Shown here piece by piece: positions 9,154-17,883 of a stretch of 64,000 nucleotides of DNA; within the stretch, counting starts at the first letter, position 1; each line of letters opens with the position of its first letter. The translations under genes were made by a program, and so were the position numbers. Source of the stretch: Stappia sp. 28M-7 (GTDB taxonomy: Bacteria; Pseudomonadota; Alphaproteobacteria; Rhizobiales; Stappiaceae); the NCBI RefSeq assembly GCF_014252955.1, contig NZ_JACMIA010000001.1:2378258-2442257 (forward strand). Reading direction: 5' to 3'. The notes beneath the pieces were generated by a model. That model was not told where the DNA came from. It saw nothing but the letters and a program-made list of their open reading frames with translations, and made no database searches.

Positions 9154-10104
9154 TTACGCAAAACGGATGCGTGGGTTCAGGAAGGTGTAGCCGATGTCGG
9201 AGATGATCTGCGACAGCACGGCGACGGCGACGGCGACCAGCGTGCAGGCCTGCACCACCTCCACATCGGGAAACAGCGCCGCTTCCAGCAGCAGCTTTCC
9301 GAAGCCGTCATATTCGAAGAAGACCTCGACCACGACGACGCCCGACAGCAGCCAGTTGAGCTGCAGCACGATCAGCGTGAACGGCGCGATCAGCGCGTTG
9401 CGCAGCGCGTGCCGCATCACCACCCGGCGGTACGGCAACCCCTTCAGGATCGCGGTGCGGATGTATTGCGAGGTCATCACCTCGGCCATCGAGGCGCGGG
9501 TCATCCGGGCCACATAGCCGAAGTCGTAGATCACCAGCGTCAGCACCGGCAGGATCAGTTCGCGGAAGTTGAACCCGCCGATCATCGCCGATTTCACCGG
9601 CAGCCATCCGAGGCCGAGGGCGAAGATGATGGTCAGCAGGATGGCGCTGGCGATCTCCGGGATACTGGTCGTGAAGACCGATACGAACGAGATCGTCCGG
9701 TCCTGCAGCGATCCCTCCTTCATCCCCGCGAGAATGCCCAGGATCAGCGACAACGGGATCATCAGCGCGAAGACGAAAAAGGCCAGGATGCCGGTATTGG
9801 CCAGCCGGTCCGCCAGCAAGGGGCCGACCGGACGGTTCTTCTCGTAGGAAAAGCCGAGATCGCCGCTCAGGATGTTGCCGACCCAGTTGGCGTAGCGCTG
9901 GTAGAACGGCACGTCGAGGCCGCGTGCGGCGAGCCAACTCTTGTAGCTCTCCTCGGTCAGAGCCGAGACGGCAAAGCCGCCCAGCTCCTGCACTGCCAGC
10001 CGTTTCTTGAACTCCGGCGTGTCGAAGATCGCGAACAGCAACAGCGAGGAGACCGCCATGATCAGAACCATCTGAACCAGGCGTCTCAGGATCAGTTTCA
10101 GCAT
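9154..10104 (-). CDS. ABC transporter permease (DppB/OppB type)
   Basis: Second permease of the importer. From MLKLILRRLVQMVLIM the protein has 316 residues with the DppB arrangement: an N-terminal helix, a periplasmic region containing GLDVPFYQRYANWVGNILSGD and GFSYEKNRPV, then five helices with the EAA-type coupling loop near TRASMAEVMTSQYIRTA. An in-frame ATG eight codons earlier (10128) exists, but the family consensus begins with the basic MLKLILRR segment, so the internal start at 10104 is preferred. It lies about 120 bp after the binding-protein gene, with a stem-loop in the gap. Confidence 0.88.
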   Translation of the reverse strand: MLKLILRRLVQMVLIMAVSSLLLFAIFDTPEFKKRLAVQELGGFAVSALTEESYKSWLAARGLDVPFYQRYANWVGNILSGDLGFSYEKNRPVGPLLADRLANTGILAFFVFALMIPLSLILGILAGMKEGSLQDRTISFVSVFTTSIPEIASAILLTIIFALGLGWLPVKSAMIGGFNFRELILPVLTLVIYDFGYVARMTRASMAEVMTSQYIRTAILKGLPYRRVVMRHALRNALIAPFTLIVLQLNWLLSGVVVVEVFFEYDGFGKLLLEAALFPDVEVVQACTLVAVAVAVLSQIISDIGYTFLNPRIRFA

Positions 10105-10183
10105 GTGGCGCCCACCGTGTCGGCCCATCGATCATGCCGCAAGCGCGGCATGCGGGCCCTCCCCCTGACCTCGGCAAAGGACC

Positions 10184-10210
10184 GCCGCGCCCGAAAAACC
10201 CAGGCGCGGC
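10184..10210 (-). other. intercistronic stem-loop between binding protein and permease genes
   Basis: GCCGCGCC (10184-10191) and GGCGCGGC (10203-10210) form an 8-bp GC stem with an 11-nt loop containing AAAAA. It sits right after the binding-protein stop. Hairpins here commonly let the binding protein be made in excess over the membrane subunits by protecting the upstream mRNA or partly terminating transcription. That role is inferred. Confidence 0.5.
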
Positions 10211-10225
10211 AATCCGTTGTCCGTA

Positions 10226-11917
10226 TCAGCTCATCCAGACCTTGTTGAACTGGTGGTACTGGGTCGGGTGGCCCGGATAGCCGTTCACCGACTTGGAGGC
10301 CATGCAGTAGACCGGCCGCCAGATCGGCATGACCATCACCGAGGCGTCCTGCAGGATCTGCGAGGCCTTGGCGAGCAGCCCCTTGCGGGCCTCCACGTCG
10401 AGCGTCGCCTCGGCCTCGTCGAGCGCCGCGTCGAACTCGGGCGAGGCGAAGCCGGACTCGTTCCACGGCACGCCCGTGCGGTAGCCGAGCGACATCACCA
10501 TCGTGCCGAGCGGACGGTGCGTCCAGGCGGTCGCGCCGAACGGCGTCTTGGTCCAGATCTCCCAGTACTTGGAGGCCGGAATGACGTTGATGTTCAGCGT
10601 GATGCCCGCGTCCTTGAGCTGGTCGCGCATGGCCTCGGCGGCCGTCTGGTGCCACGGGCCGTCCGTGTTGCCGACATCGATGGTCAGCGTGATGCCGTCC
10701 GGATGGCCGGCCTCGGCGAGCAGCGCCTTGGCGCCCTCCACGTCGCGGGTCAGCGGCGCCAGCGCCTGGTAGTCCGGATGCACCGGGGCCACGTGGTGGT
10801 TCTCGCCCACGTCGCCGCCTTCCGGGTAGACCAGCGGCTTGATCGCGGCATTGTCGATGGCCATGGTCACGGCCTTGCGCACGCGCTCGTCCGTAAACGG
10901 CTCGGCATCGACGCGCATGCGGCAGCACAGGCACTGCGCGGTGCGGGCGGCGATGATGTTGCCGTCGATGGCCTTGGCCAGCTCCATCTGCTCGACGCCG
11001 AAGTCGTAGATCGCATCGACGCTCTGGCCGGCAAAGGCGGTCAGCTGGTTGTCGGCATCGAAATTGTAGTAGTGGATCTCGTCGAGAAACACCGTGCCGC
11101 CCCAGTATTTGAAAGGCTGGCCGCCGACCTCGGTGACGCGCTTCAGGATGCAGCGGTCGCCGACCACGTTCTCGGTGATCGTATAGGCGCCCGTGCCGTT
11201 GATCGCGTTGTCGAGCGGCGGCTTGAAGCCGCGATGCACGATGGCGGTCGGGTAGTTGTACATATCCTCGGGGAAGGACAGCACCGGCTTGGTCAGGTTG
11301 AAGCGGATCGTGTGATCGTCGACGATCTCGATGGCGCCGTCGATGAGGCTCTTCTTGCCGTCCTTATCCTCGACCATCGCCGAGACCGACGACAGGCCGA
11401 TATTCGACGAGCCGAGATCCGGGTTGGTCCAGCGCTCGAAGTTGAACTTCACGTCCTCGGCGGTGAAATCGTCGCCGTTGTGCCACTTCACGCCCTTGCG
11501 CAGGTAGAAGGTCCAGGTCTTCAAATCCTCGGAGGCTTCCCAGCGCTCGGCCAGCATCGGCCGGGTCACATTGTCCGGGCCGGTCATCGCCAGGTATTCC
11601 AGCATGTGGCGCGTCTGGTTGGAGGCCTGGGTCCACGAGAAGGTCGCCGGATCGTCGATCTTCTGGACCTGCATCGCCACCTTCAGGATGCCGCCGGCCT
11701 TGGCGTTCGGGTCGTCCGCCGGGAACGGCAGGTTGGCTGCATCCTGGGCGACCGCCGGGCTCGGCAGGCCGGCCATCGCATAGGCCGCGCCGGCGCCCAC
11801 GCCCAGAAGCGCGGCGTAGCGGACGAACTCGCGGCGGCTCAACCGGCCGCTGTCCATCTGTTCCTGTGCTTCCCTGACTTTCGGATGCATCTTGCTTGAC
11901 GTCTCGTTGGTCGACAT
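10226..11917 (-). CDS. ABC importer substrate-binding protein, family 5, Tat-exported
   Basis: Periplasmic receptor of the four-gene importer. It has 563 residues from the ATG at 11917, which is preceded by a strong GGAGGGGAGACAGGGC ribosome site; the frame stays open about 80 codons further upstream, but that part is not conserved in character. The N-terminus has a twin-arginine motif (SRREF) followed by a hydrophobic stretch ending PAVAQ. The body shows family-5 features: the W-HNGDDFTAEDVKFNFERW segment, YYNFDADNQLTAFAG, and PFTDERVRKAVTMAID. An odd CLCC cluster (C329, C331, C332) lies just before the hinge region. The family binds peptides, but also many opines, sugars and amines. The neighbouring methyltransferase and dehydrogenase suggest a methylated amine or betaine. 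Confidence 0.9.
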   Translation of the reverse strand: MSTNETSSKMHPKVREAQEQMDSGRLSRREFVRYAALLGVGAGAAYAMAGLPSPAVAQDAANLPFPADDPNAKAGGILKVAMQVQKIDDPATFSWTQASNQTRHMLEYLAMTGPDNVTRPMLAERWEASEDLKTWTFYLRKGVKWHNGDDFTAEDVKFNFERWTNPDLGSSNIGLSSVSAMVEDKDGKKSLIDGAIEIVDDHTIRFNLTKPVLSFPEDMYNYPTAIVHRGFKPPLDNAINGTGAYTITENVVGDRCILKRVTEVGGQPFKYWGGTVFLDEIHYYNFDADNQLTAFAGQSVDAIYDFGVEQMELAKAIDGNIIAARTAQCLCCRMRVDAEPFTDERVRKAVTMAIDNAAIKPLVYPEGGDVGENHHVAPVHPDYQALAPLTRDVEGAKALLAEAGHPDGITLTIDVGNTDGPWHQTAAEAMRDQLKDAGITLNINVIPASKYWEIWTKTPFGATAWTHRPLGTMVMSLGYRTGVPWNESGFASPEFDAALDEAEATLDVEARKGLLAKASQILQDASVMVMPIWRPVYCMASKSVNGYPGHPTQYHQFNKVWMS

Positions 11918-12452
11918 GCCCTGTCTCCCCTCCAACCGATTGCTGTGTTTGCTCTTTTCATCGCCGCTGCGGGCCGGAAGCCCGCCGCGCATGGTGTTCG
12001 TGGCCTTGCCGGTCCCGCGTTGGCGCTGGCGCGCCGGCGGGGTGCGACTGCGGACCTGCCCTCGAGATCCTCCTTGTCGGCCGGCCGCGGTTCCGGCCCC
12101 TCGCCGGACGCGCGTACCGATGCTCTTTTCCGATGCCGCAGCGTCCGGCATTGCCGCCGCCACGGATCCAACCGCGTCAACCTAGCATGCAATCATGGTG
12201 GCTTGGCAAAGCCCTGCGTCCATTTTTTTGAGGTCCGGATCGAACGTGTCGGTATCGGACAACAGATAGTCGCATAATCGATATCGCCTTTCCCTCGTTG
12301 CCGGCGCTAGGCTTCTGTCACATCGCGCGTATTGAAACGCGAACGCTTCCGAAACAACCGGCGCTCTGCTTGTCGTTTTCGGAGATGGCTGCATTTTACT
12401 GAGACGGATACGAAACTAGACGTCCGCAACCGCAGCGGGGAGCCGGGTTCGC
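11918..12452. promoter_or_regulatory. 535-bp divergent regulatory region between importer and mttB-family gene
   Basis: No gene is supported here; the open frames on the plus strand are antisense to the extended binding-protein frame. The left third is GC-rich, while the right part (about 12190-12420) is less so and contains CGATATCG at 12279-12286 within AATCGATATCGCC. Transcripts must start in both directions, to the importer (minus) and the mttB gene (plus). I could not fix a convincing -35/-10 pair on either strand. Confidence 0.5.
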
Positions 12453-14042
12453 ATGGTCGAGATCGACGAAGTTGAGGCCACCCCGGCCGCCGATGACGAG
12501 GGCGCCGGCCGGCGCCGCGGACGCAGGGGCCGCCGGGACGTCCAGGGACATCCGGACGCCATCGAACAGAAGCCGTTCCGGGCCCGCCGCAATCCCTTCG
12601 CACCGGTCCAGGCGGTGTCCGAAGATCAACTTGAGGCGATCCATTCCGCCTCGCTCGACGTCCTGGAAAATATCGGTGTCGATTTTATCAATAGCGAGGC
12701 AAAGGCCCTTTTGAAGGCCGCCGGCGCCGACGTATCCCCCTCATCCGACCGAATCAGGATGGATCGCGGCCTGGTTCTGGAGGCGCTGGCGAGCGCGCCG
12801 GAGGCGTTCATCCTTCACGCGAGGAACCCGGAGCGGAACCTGAAGGTCGGCGGCGACAGCGTCATCTGGAGCGGCGTCGCCAGCGCCCCCAACTGCGCCG
12901 ACGCGCAGCGCGGCCGGCGGCCCGGCAGCCAGCAGGACTATCGCGACTTCCTCCGCCTCAGCCAGGTCTTCAATGTCATCGACCTGAACGGCGGCTACCC
13001 GGTCGAGCCGGTCGACATCCACGCGTCGGTCCGCCATCTCGACTGCATCTCAGACTTCGTGACGCTGACCGACAAGGCCTTCCACATCTACTCGCTCGGC
13101 CGCGAGCGCAATCTGGACGGTATGGAGATCGCCAGGATCGCACTTGGACTAACACATGAGGAATTCGAAAGAACTCCTTCTGTCATATCGATTATCAACT
13201 CTTCGTCTCCGCTGCGTCTCGACACACCGATGCTCCAGGGCATTCTCGAGATGTCGCGGCGCGGGCAGCCGATCGTGCTCACCCCGTTCACGCTTGCCGG
13301 TGCGATGGCGCCGGTCACGGTCGCCGGCGCCCTCGTGCAGCAGAACGCCGAGGCGTTGGCCGGGCTCGCCTTCGCCCAGATCGTGCGCCCAGGCGCGCCG
13401 GTGGTCTATGGCGGCTTCACCTCCAATGTCGACATGAAGTCCGGCGCCCCTGCCTTCGGCACGCCGGAATACATGCAGGCGGCCCTTGTCGGCGGCCAGC
13501 TCGCCCGCCGCTACAAACTGCCCTACCGCTCCTCGGCCGTGTGCGCGGCGAATTCGCCCGACGCCCAGGCCGCCTGGGAAACCGTGTTCTCGCTCTGGGG
13601 CGCGCTGATGGGCGGCGCCAACTACATCAAGCACGCGGCCGGCTGGCTGGAAGGCGGGCTGACGGCCGGCTTCGAGAAATTCGTCATCGACATCGACCTG
13701 CTGCAGATGATGGACGCCTTCCTTCAGCCGCTCGACACTTCGCCGGACGCGCTGGCGGTCGAGGCGATCCGCGATGTCGGGCCCGGCGGCCACTTCTTCG
13801 GCACCGCCCATACGCAGGCCCGCTACAAGACCGCGTTCTATCCGCCTATCATCTCCGACTGGCGGAACTTCGAGACCTGGCGCGATGCGGGCTCGCCGAC
13901 CGCCTACGACAAGGCGCAGGTGGTCTGCAAGAAGGCGCTCGCCGAATACGAGGCGCCGCCGCTCGATCCGGCCATCGCCGAGGAGCTGGCCGCCTTCGTC
14001 GCCCGGCGAAAGGCCGAAGGCGGCGCCCCCACCGACTTCTGA
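12453..14042 (+). CDS. MttB-family (trimethylamine methyltransferase family) protein, non-pyrrolysine
   Basis: Belongs to the COG5598 MttB superfamily. Members move a methyl group from a quaternary or tertiary amine to a corrinoid protein; non-pyrrolysine members include the glycine betaine methyltransferase MtgB. The 529 residues match the family's usual length. The frame reads through without an in-frame TAG, so pyrrolysine is not used. Recognisable family stretches include VLENIGVDF, TPFTLAGAMAPVTVAGAL, NAEALAGLAF and GANYIKHAAGWLEGGL. Residues about 18-45 form an arginine-rich extension (GRRRGRRGRR) not typical of the family. The start is the ATG at 12453 after GGGGAG. No corrinoid protein or reactivase is encoded nearby, so the methyl acceptor is unknown. 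A dehydrogenase gene follows after 62 bp. Confidence 0.88.
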   Translation: MVEIDEVEATPAADDEGAGRRRGRRGRRDVQGHPDAIEQKPFRARRNPFAPVQAVSEDQLEAIHSASLDVLENIGVDFINSEAKALLKAAGADVSPSSDRIRMDRGLVLEALASAPEAFILHARNPERNLKVGGDSVIWSGVASAPNCADAQRGRRPGSQQDYRDFLRLSQVFNVIDLNGGYPVEPVDIHASVRHLDCISDFVTLTDKAFHIYSLGRERNLDGMEIARIALGLTHEEFERTPSVISIINSSSPLRLDTPMLQGILEMSRRGQPIVLTPFTLAGAMAPVTVAGALVQQNAEALAGLAFAQIVRPGAPVVYGGFTSNVDMKSGAPAFGTPEYMQAALVGGQLARRYKLPYRSSAVCAANSPDAQAAWETVFSLWGALMGGANYIKHAAGWLEGGLTAGFEKFVIDIDLLQMMDAFLQPLDTSPDALAVEAIRDVGPGGHFFGTAHTQARYKTAFYPPIISDWRNFETWRDAGSPTAYDKAQVVCKKALAEYEAPPLDPAIAEELAAFVARRKAEGGAPTDF

Positions 14043-14067
14043 CGTCGGCGGCCGATTGCCGCCGACG
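14043..14067 (+). other. intercistronic stem-loop immediately after the mttB-family stop
   Basis: CGTCGGCGGC (14043-14052) and GCCGCCGACG (14058-14067) form a perfect 10-bp stem with loop CGATT, starting at the base after the stop codon. There is no T-run, so it is more likely to stabilise or attenuate than to terminate fully before the dehydrogenase gene. Confidence 0.6.
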
Positions 14068-14104
14068 CTCCCATCCCTTTCCAGACAAGCGGGGAAGCAG
14101 ACGA

Positions 14105-16540
14105 ATGAAATCCCAGGCTCGCGTGGTGGTGATCGGCGGCGGCGTCGTCGGCTGCAGCGTCCTTTATCACCTGACCCGGAGGGGCTGGACCGACGTGCTG
14201 CTGATCGAGCGCTCGGAGCTCACCTCCGGCTCGACCTGGCATGCGGCCGGCGGCTTCCACACGCTGAACGGCGACCCGAACGTCGCCAAGCTGCAGGCCT
14301 ATACCGTCTCGCTCTACAAGGAGATCGAAGAGCTTTCCGGCCAGTCCTGCGGCCTTCACCTGACCGGCGGCCTGCAGCTGGCCGACACGCCCGAGCGGCT
14401 CGACTGGCTGAAGATGGCCCATGCCCGCGGCCGCTATCTCGGCATGGAAACTGAGATCATCTCGGCGAAAGAGGCCAAGGAGCTGCTGCCGCTGATCGAC
14501 GAGCGGCACTTCGTCGGCGCCATGTGGGACCCGATCGAGGGCCATCTCGACCCCTCCGGCACCACGCACGCTTATGCCAAGGCGGCGCGCAAGGCCGGTG
14601 CCGAGATCTCGCTGCGCAACCGCGTCGTCGAGCTGGCCCAGAAGCCGGACGGCACCTGGCTCGTCGTCACCGAGCAAGGCACGGTGGAGGCAGAACACGT
14701 GGTCAATGCCGGCGGCCTTTGGGCGCGCGAGGTCGGCCGCATGGTCGGGCTGGAACTCCCGGTCCTTGCCATGGAGCACCACTACCTCCTGACCGAAGAC
14801 ATGCCGGAAATCGCCGAGATCGTCGCCTCGACCGGCAAGGAGATGGTCCACGCCATCGACTTTTCCGGCGAGATCTATACCCGCCAGGAACGCGGCGGCA
14901 TGCTGCTCGGCACTTATGAACGGGCGGCAACGCCCTGGAGCCCGCGCCAGACGCCCTGGGACTTCGGCCAGGAGCTGCTGGCCCCGAACCTGGAGCGCAT
15001 CGCCCCCTCGCTTGAGATCGGCTTCGAGCACTTCCCCGCGCTCAAGCACACCGGCATCAAGCAGTTCGTCAACGGTCCCTTCACCTTCGCCCCCGACGGC
15101 AATCCTCTGGTCGGCCCGGTGCGCGGCCTCACCAATTTCTGGTGCGCCTGCGCAGTCATGGCCGGCTTCAGCCAGGGCGGCGGCGTCGGCCTTGCCCTCT
15201 CGAACTGGATGGTCGACGGCGATCCCGGTTTCGACATCTGGGGCATGGACGTCGCCCGCTTCGGCCCCTGGGCCACCCTCGCCTATACCAACGCCAAGGT
15301 GCGCGAGAACTATTCCCGCCGCTTCCGCATCCGCTATCCCAACGAGGAACTGCCGGCCGCCCGTCCGCACCAGACGACGCCGCTCTACGACCGCATGCGT
15401 GCGCAAGGCGCCGTGATGGGCGACAGCTGGGCGCTGGAAACGCCGCTCTGGTTCGCACCCGAGGGCACCGAGCCCCGCGACATCGTCTCCTTCCGCCGGT
15501 CCAACGACTTCGCGCACGTCAAGGCCGAGTGCCAGGCGGTGCGCAAGGGCGTCGGCATCACGGAGATCGCCAATTTCGCCAAGTACGAGATCGCAGGTCC
15601 CGGCGCCGAGGCCTTCCTCGACAAGCTGATGACCAACCGCATGCCAGCCCTCGGCAAGATGGTGCTGACGCCGATGCTCAATGAGACCGGCAAGCTGATC
15701 GGCGACTTCACCATCGCCCGCATTGCCGACGACCGCTTCCTGATGTGGGGCTCCTCGCAGGCCGAGATCTATCACATGCGCTGGTTCGAGCGGCACCTGC
15801 CGCAGGACGGCTCGGTACGCGTGACGCCGATCAATCTCGGCTGGGTCGGCCTGTCGATCGCCGGCCCCAAGGCACGCGACCTGCTGGCGCGCGTCACCGG
15901 CGACGACGTGTCGAACGCCGCCTTCCCCTTCATGGCCAGCCGGGCGATGGACGTCGCCTCGGCCCCCTGCCATGTCAGCCGCATCAGCTATACCGGCGAC
16001 CTCGGCTATGAGATCTGGATGGCGCCGCATTACGAGCGCCGTGTCTACGACGCCTTGAAGGAAGCGGGCGCCGATCTCGGCCTGCGCGACTTCGGCATGC
16101 GCGCCCTGCTCTGCCTGCGGCTGGAAAAGAACTTCGGCACCTGGTTCCGCGAGTTCCGACCGATCTACGGGCCCTATGAGGCCGATCTCGGCCGGTTCGT
16201 TGCACTGAACAAGGGCGACTTCATCGGCCGCGAGGCCGCCATGCGGGAGAAGGAAACCGGCGGCACACTGCGCCGGGTGAGCTTCGTCGTCGAGGCGAAC
16301 GATGCCGACGTGATCGGCGACGAGCCGATCTGGCACGAGGGAAAGGTGGTCGGCTGGATCACCTCGGGCGGTTACGGCCACTTCGTCGATGCCTCGCTGG
16401 CGCAGGGCTACCTGCCGAAGGACCTGGCCGCGCTCGGCCCGGACGGCGCCTTCGAGATCGAGATCATCGGCGAGCGGGTCAAGGCCCGCATCATCGCCGA
16501 GCCGCTGTTCGACCCGCGCGCGGAGCGCATGCGCATGTAG
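14105..16540 (+). CDS. dimethylglycine/sarcosine dehydrogenase-like FAD oxidoreductase with aminomethyltransferase domain
   Basis: Predicted to oxidise an N-methyl group of dimethylglycine, sarcosine or a related amine, passing the one-carbon unit to tetrahydrofolate. The 811 residues hold an N-terminal FAD domain with GGGVVGCSVLYHL at 11-23 and H46 in STWHAAGGF, the histidine that covalently carries FAD in dimethylglycine dehydrogenase. They end in a GcvT-type folate-binding domain (about 430-805) containing NFAKYEIAGPGAEAFLD and GDLGYEIWM. The length matches mammalian and bacterial DMGDH-type enzymes. The ATG at 14105 is chosen because FAD-domain homology starts there and GGGGAAG precedes it; the frame is open much further upstream, but only inside the mttB gene. 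Probably co-transcribed with the mttB-family gene. The exact substrate is inferred. Confidence 0.9.
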   Translation: MKSQARVVVIGGGVVGCSVLYHLTRRGWTDVLLIERSELTSGSTWHAAGGFHTLNGDPNVAKLQAYTVSLYKEIEELSGQSCGLHLTGGLQLADTPERLDWLKMAHARGRYLGMETEIISAKEAKELLPLIDERHFVGAMWDPIEGHLDPSGTTHAYAKAARKAGAEISLRNRVVELAQKPDGTWLVVTEQGTVEAEHVVNAGGLWAREVGRMVGLELPVLAMEHHYLLTEDMPEIAEIVASTGKEMVHAIDFSGEIYTRQERGGMLLGTYERAATPWSPRQTPWDFGQELLAPNLERIAPSLEIGFEHFPALKHTGIKQFVNGPFTFAPDGNPLVGPVRGLTNFWCACAVMAGFSQGGGVGLALSNWMVDGDPGFDIWGMDVARFGPWATLAYTNAKVRENYSRRFRIRYPNEELPAARPHQTTPLYDRMRAQGAVMGDSWALETPLWFAPEGTEPRDIVSFRRSNDFAHVKAECQAVRKGVGITEIANFAKYEIAGPGAEAFLDKLMTNRMPALGKMVLTPMLNETGKLIGDFTIARIADDRFLMWGSSQAEIYHMRWFERHLPQDGSVRVTPINLGWVGLSIAGPKARDLLARVTGDDVSNAAFPFMASRAMDVASAPCHVSRISYTGDLGYEIWMAPHYERRVYDALKEAGADLGLRDFGMRALLCLRLEKNFGTWFREFRPIYGPYEADLGRFVALNKGDFIGREAAMREKETGGTLRRVSFVVEANDADVIGDEPIWHEGKVVGWITSGGYGHFVDASLAQGYLPKDLAALGPDGAFEIEIIGERVKARIIAEPLFDPRAERMRM

Positions 16541-16558
16541 GCGGCGCGGTGCGCCCCC

Positions 16559-17455
16559 TCAGCTGCCCGGATTCATCTCCCGGAAGCAGGCGATCACATG
16601 GCTGGCGAAGGCGTCGCTCGCCTTGCCGGCATTGCCCGCCTCCTTGAGGATCAGGTGGTAGTCACCGATTTCCGGCAAGCCGTGGCGCGCGTCCAGCTTC
16701 TGCAGCGGCGGCGTGATGACGCTGGTCGGGAACGGTGCGACGGCAAGGTCGGCCAGCAGGGCCGCTTCCTGTCCCGCGCTGTGAAAGCTCTGATAGGCGA
16801 TGCGATAGGGATGCTCGGCCTTGTCGAGCGCGATGCGCGCGGCCTTTCGCCAGGGGCAGCCGGACACCGACAGCGCCAGCGGCAGCGGGTTGCGGCTATA
16901 GGCAACGCCCCCTTCCAGCCCGGCCCAGGCCAGCGGCTCGGTGTAGACGATCTCACCGCCGCGGGCGAGATCGCTGTCGGGCCGGGCCGTGTAGAGGATC
17001 AGGTCGAGCTGGCCGTCCTTCAGCTTCTGCAGCAGCGGCGGGCTGCCGTCGAGATGCACATCGACATTGACCGCCGGATGCGAACGGGCGAAGCGCGTCA
17101 GGATGTTGGGCAGGAATCGCGTGCCGAAATCCGAGGGCGCGCCGAAGCGCACCTCGCCCTCGATGGAGGGCGAGCGGAACATCGCCACCGCCTCCTCGTT
17201 GAGCAGCAGGATGCGGCGCGCGTAACCGAGCAGCGCCTCGCCCTCCGCAGTCATGCGAACACTGCGTCCCTCCCTTGCGAAAACCGCAGTGCCGAGCAGC
17301 GTCTCCAGCTTCTTCACCTGCATGGAGACGGCCGAGGGCGTGCGCCCGATCACCTCGGAAGCCTTTGAAAAGCTTCCCGTTTCCGCGATCACGAGGAAGG
17401 TCCTGTACAGGTCCGTCTCGATCAGCGGCGTGCCTTTTCCCGGCACCAGATCCAT
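16559..17455 (-). CDS. LysR-family transcriptional regulator
   Basis: 298 residues. The N-terminal winged helix-turn-helix (about 15-75) includes FLVIAETGSFSKASEVIGRTPSAVS, and the C-terminal part is a LysR substrate-binding domain (about 100-290). It is convergent with the dehydrogenase gene, with 18 bp between the stops, and divergent from a small-protein gene. Position suggests it may control either the small gene or the amine locus, but LysR regulators most often act on the divergent promoter. A T-N11-A dyad (17480-17492) lies 25 bp upstream of its start, consistent with self-regulation. Confidence 0.92.
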   Translation of the reverse strand: MDLVPGKGTPLIETDLYRTFLVIAETGSFSKASEVIGRTPSAVSMQVKKLETLLGTAVFAREGRSVRMTAEGEALLGYARRILLLNEEAVAMFRSPSIEGEVRFGAPSDFGTRFLPNILTRFARSHPAVNVDVHLDGSPPLLQKLKDGQLDLILYTARPDSDLARGGEIVYTEPLAWAGLEGGVAYSRNPLPLALSVSGCPWRKAARIALDKAEHPYRIAYQSFHSAGQEAALLADLAVAPFPTSVITPPLQKLDARHGLPEIGDYHLILKEAGNAGKASDAFASHVIACFREMNPGS

Positions 17456-17479
17456 GGCTTGCCCTCCTGGCGCTTCAGT

Positions 17480-17492
17480 TCAATGAAATTGA
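17480..17492. promoter_or_regulatory. candidate LysR box (T-N11-A dyad)
   Basis: TCAATGAAATTGA is a perfect dyad (TCAAT-GAA-ATTGA) of the T-N11-A form used by LysR regulators. It is 25 bp upstream of the LysR gene in the divergent gap shared with the small protein gene. Confidence 0.55.
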
Positions 17493-17630
17493 TCATATAC
17501 ATGAGTTCTTTTGGTTTGCCTGATAGCGCGAATGCGACCATATCCCCGGTTAGAGCGGCAGGACAGTTCGCCCCGTGCGAACCGTCCGAACCGCAACGGC
17601 ACACGCAACTCAAGCATATGGAGAGCGCCC

Positions 17631-17834
17631 ATGTCCTACCTGACCCGGGTACTCGGCAACACCTTCGGCATTGCGACGCGCATCCATGCGCTGTCGGTCG
17701 CCGACACCGACCCGCGCACCCTTGCCGATCTCGGCATGTCGGGCGACGCGGCGAAGCAGGCCCGTTTCCAGTCGTTCCGCGCCGGCGAGCCCGGTGCCTC
17801 GAACGCTGCCCGCCTCGGACTGAACGGTCGCTGA
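17631..17834 (+). CDS. small 67-residue protein of unknown function
   Basis: MSYLTRVLGNTFGIATRIH followed by a polar region with DPRTLADLGMSGDAAKQARF. The LADLGMS stretch faintly recalls the L-DIGLSR motif of small DUF1127-type proteins, but the basic tail is absent, so this is not a firm match. The ATG at 17631 has GGAGAG nine bases upstream; a longer in-frame extension to 17511 lacks a ribosome site. A strong terminator follows. There is no signal peptide or convincing membrane segment. The gene diverges from the LysR regulator and might be its target. Confidence 0.65.
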   Translation: MSYLTRVLGNTFGIATRIHALSVADTDPRTLADLGMSGDAAKQARFQSFRAGEPGASNAARLGLNGR

Positions 17835-17883
17835 GCACGTCTCCCCGCCGGCCCACCGACCGCATCGATCCGCTGTAACGACA

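Noticed and set aside
12453-14042. Pyrrolysine-type MttB
   Set aside because: The gene reads through with no in-frame TAG, so it is a non-pyrrolysine member.
13541-14104. N-terminal extension of the DMGDH-like frame
   Set aside because: The stretch lies out of frame inside the mttB-family gene, and the FAD domain starts right at the ATG at 14105.
13904-16381. 825-codon open frame on the minus strand
   Set aside because: Antisense to the DMGDH-like gene; low-complexity composition and no motifs.
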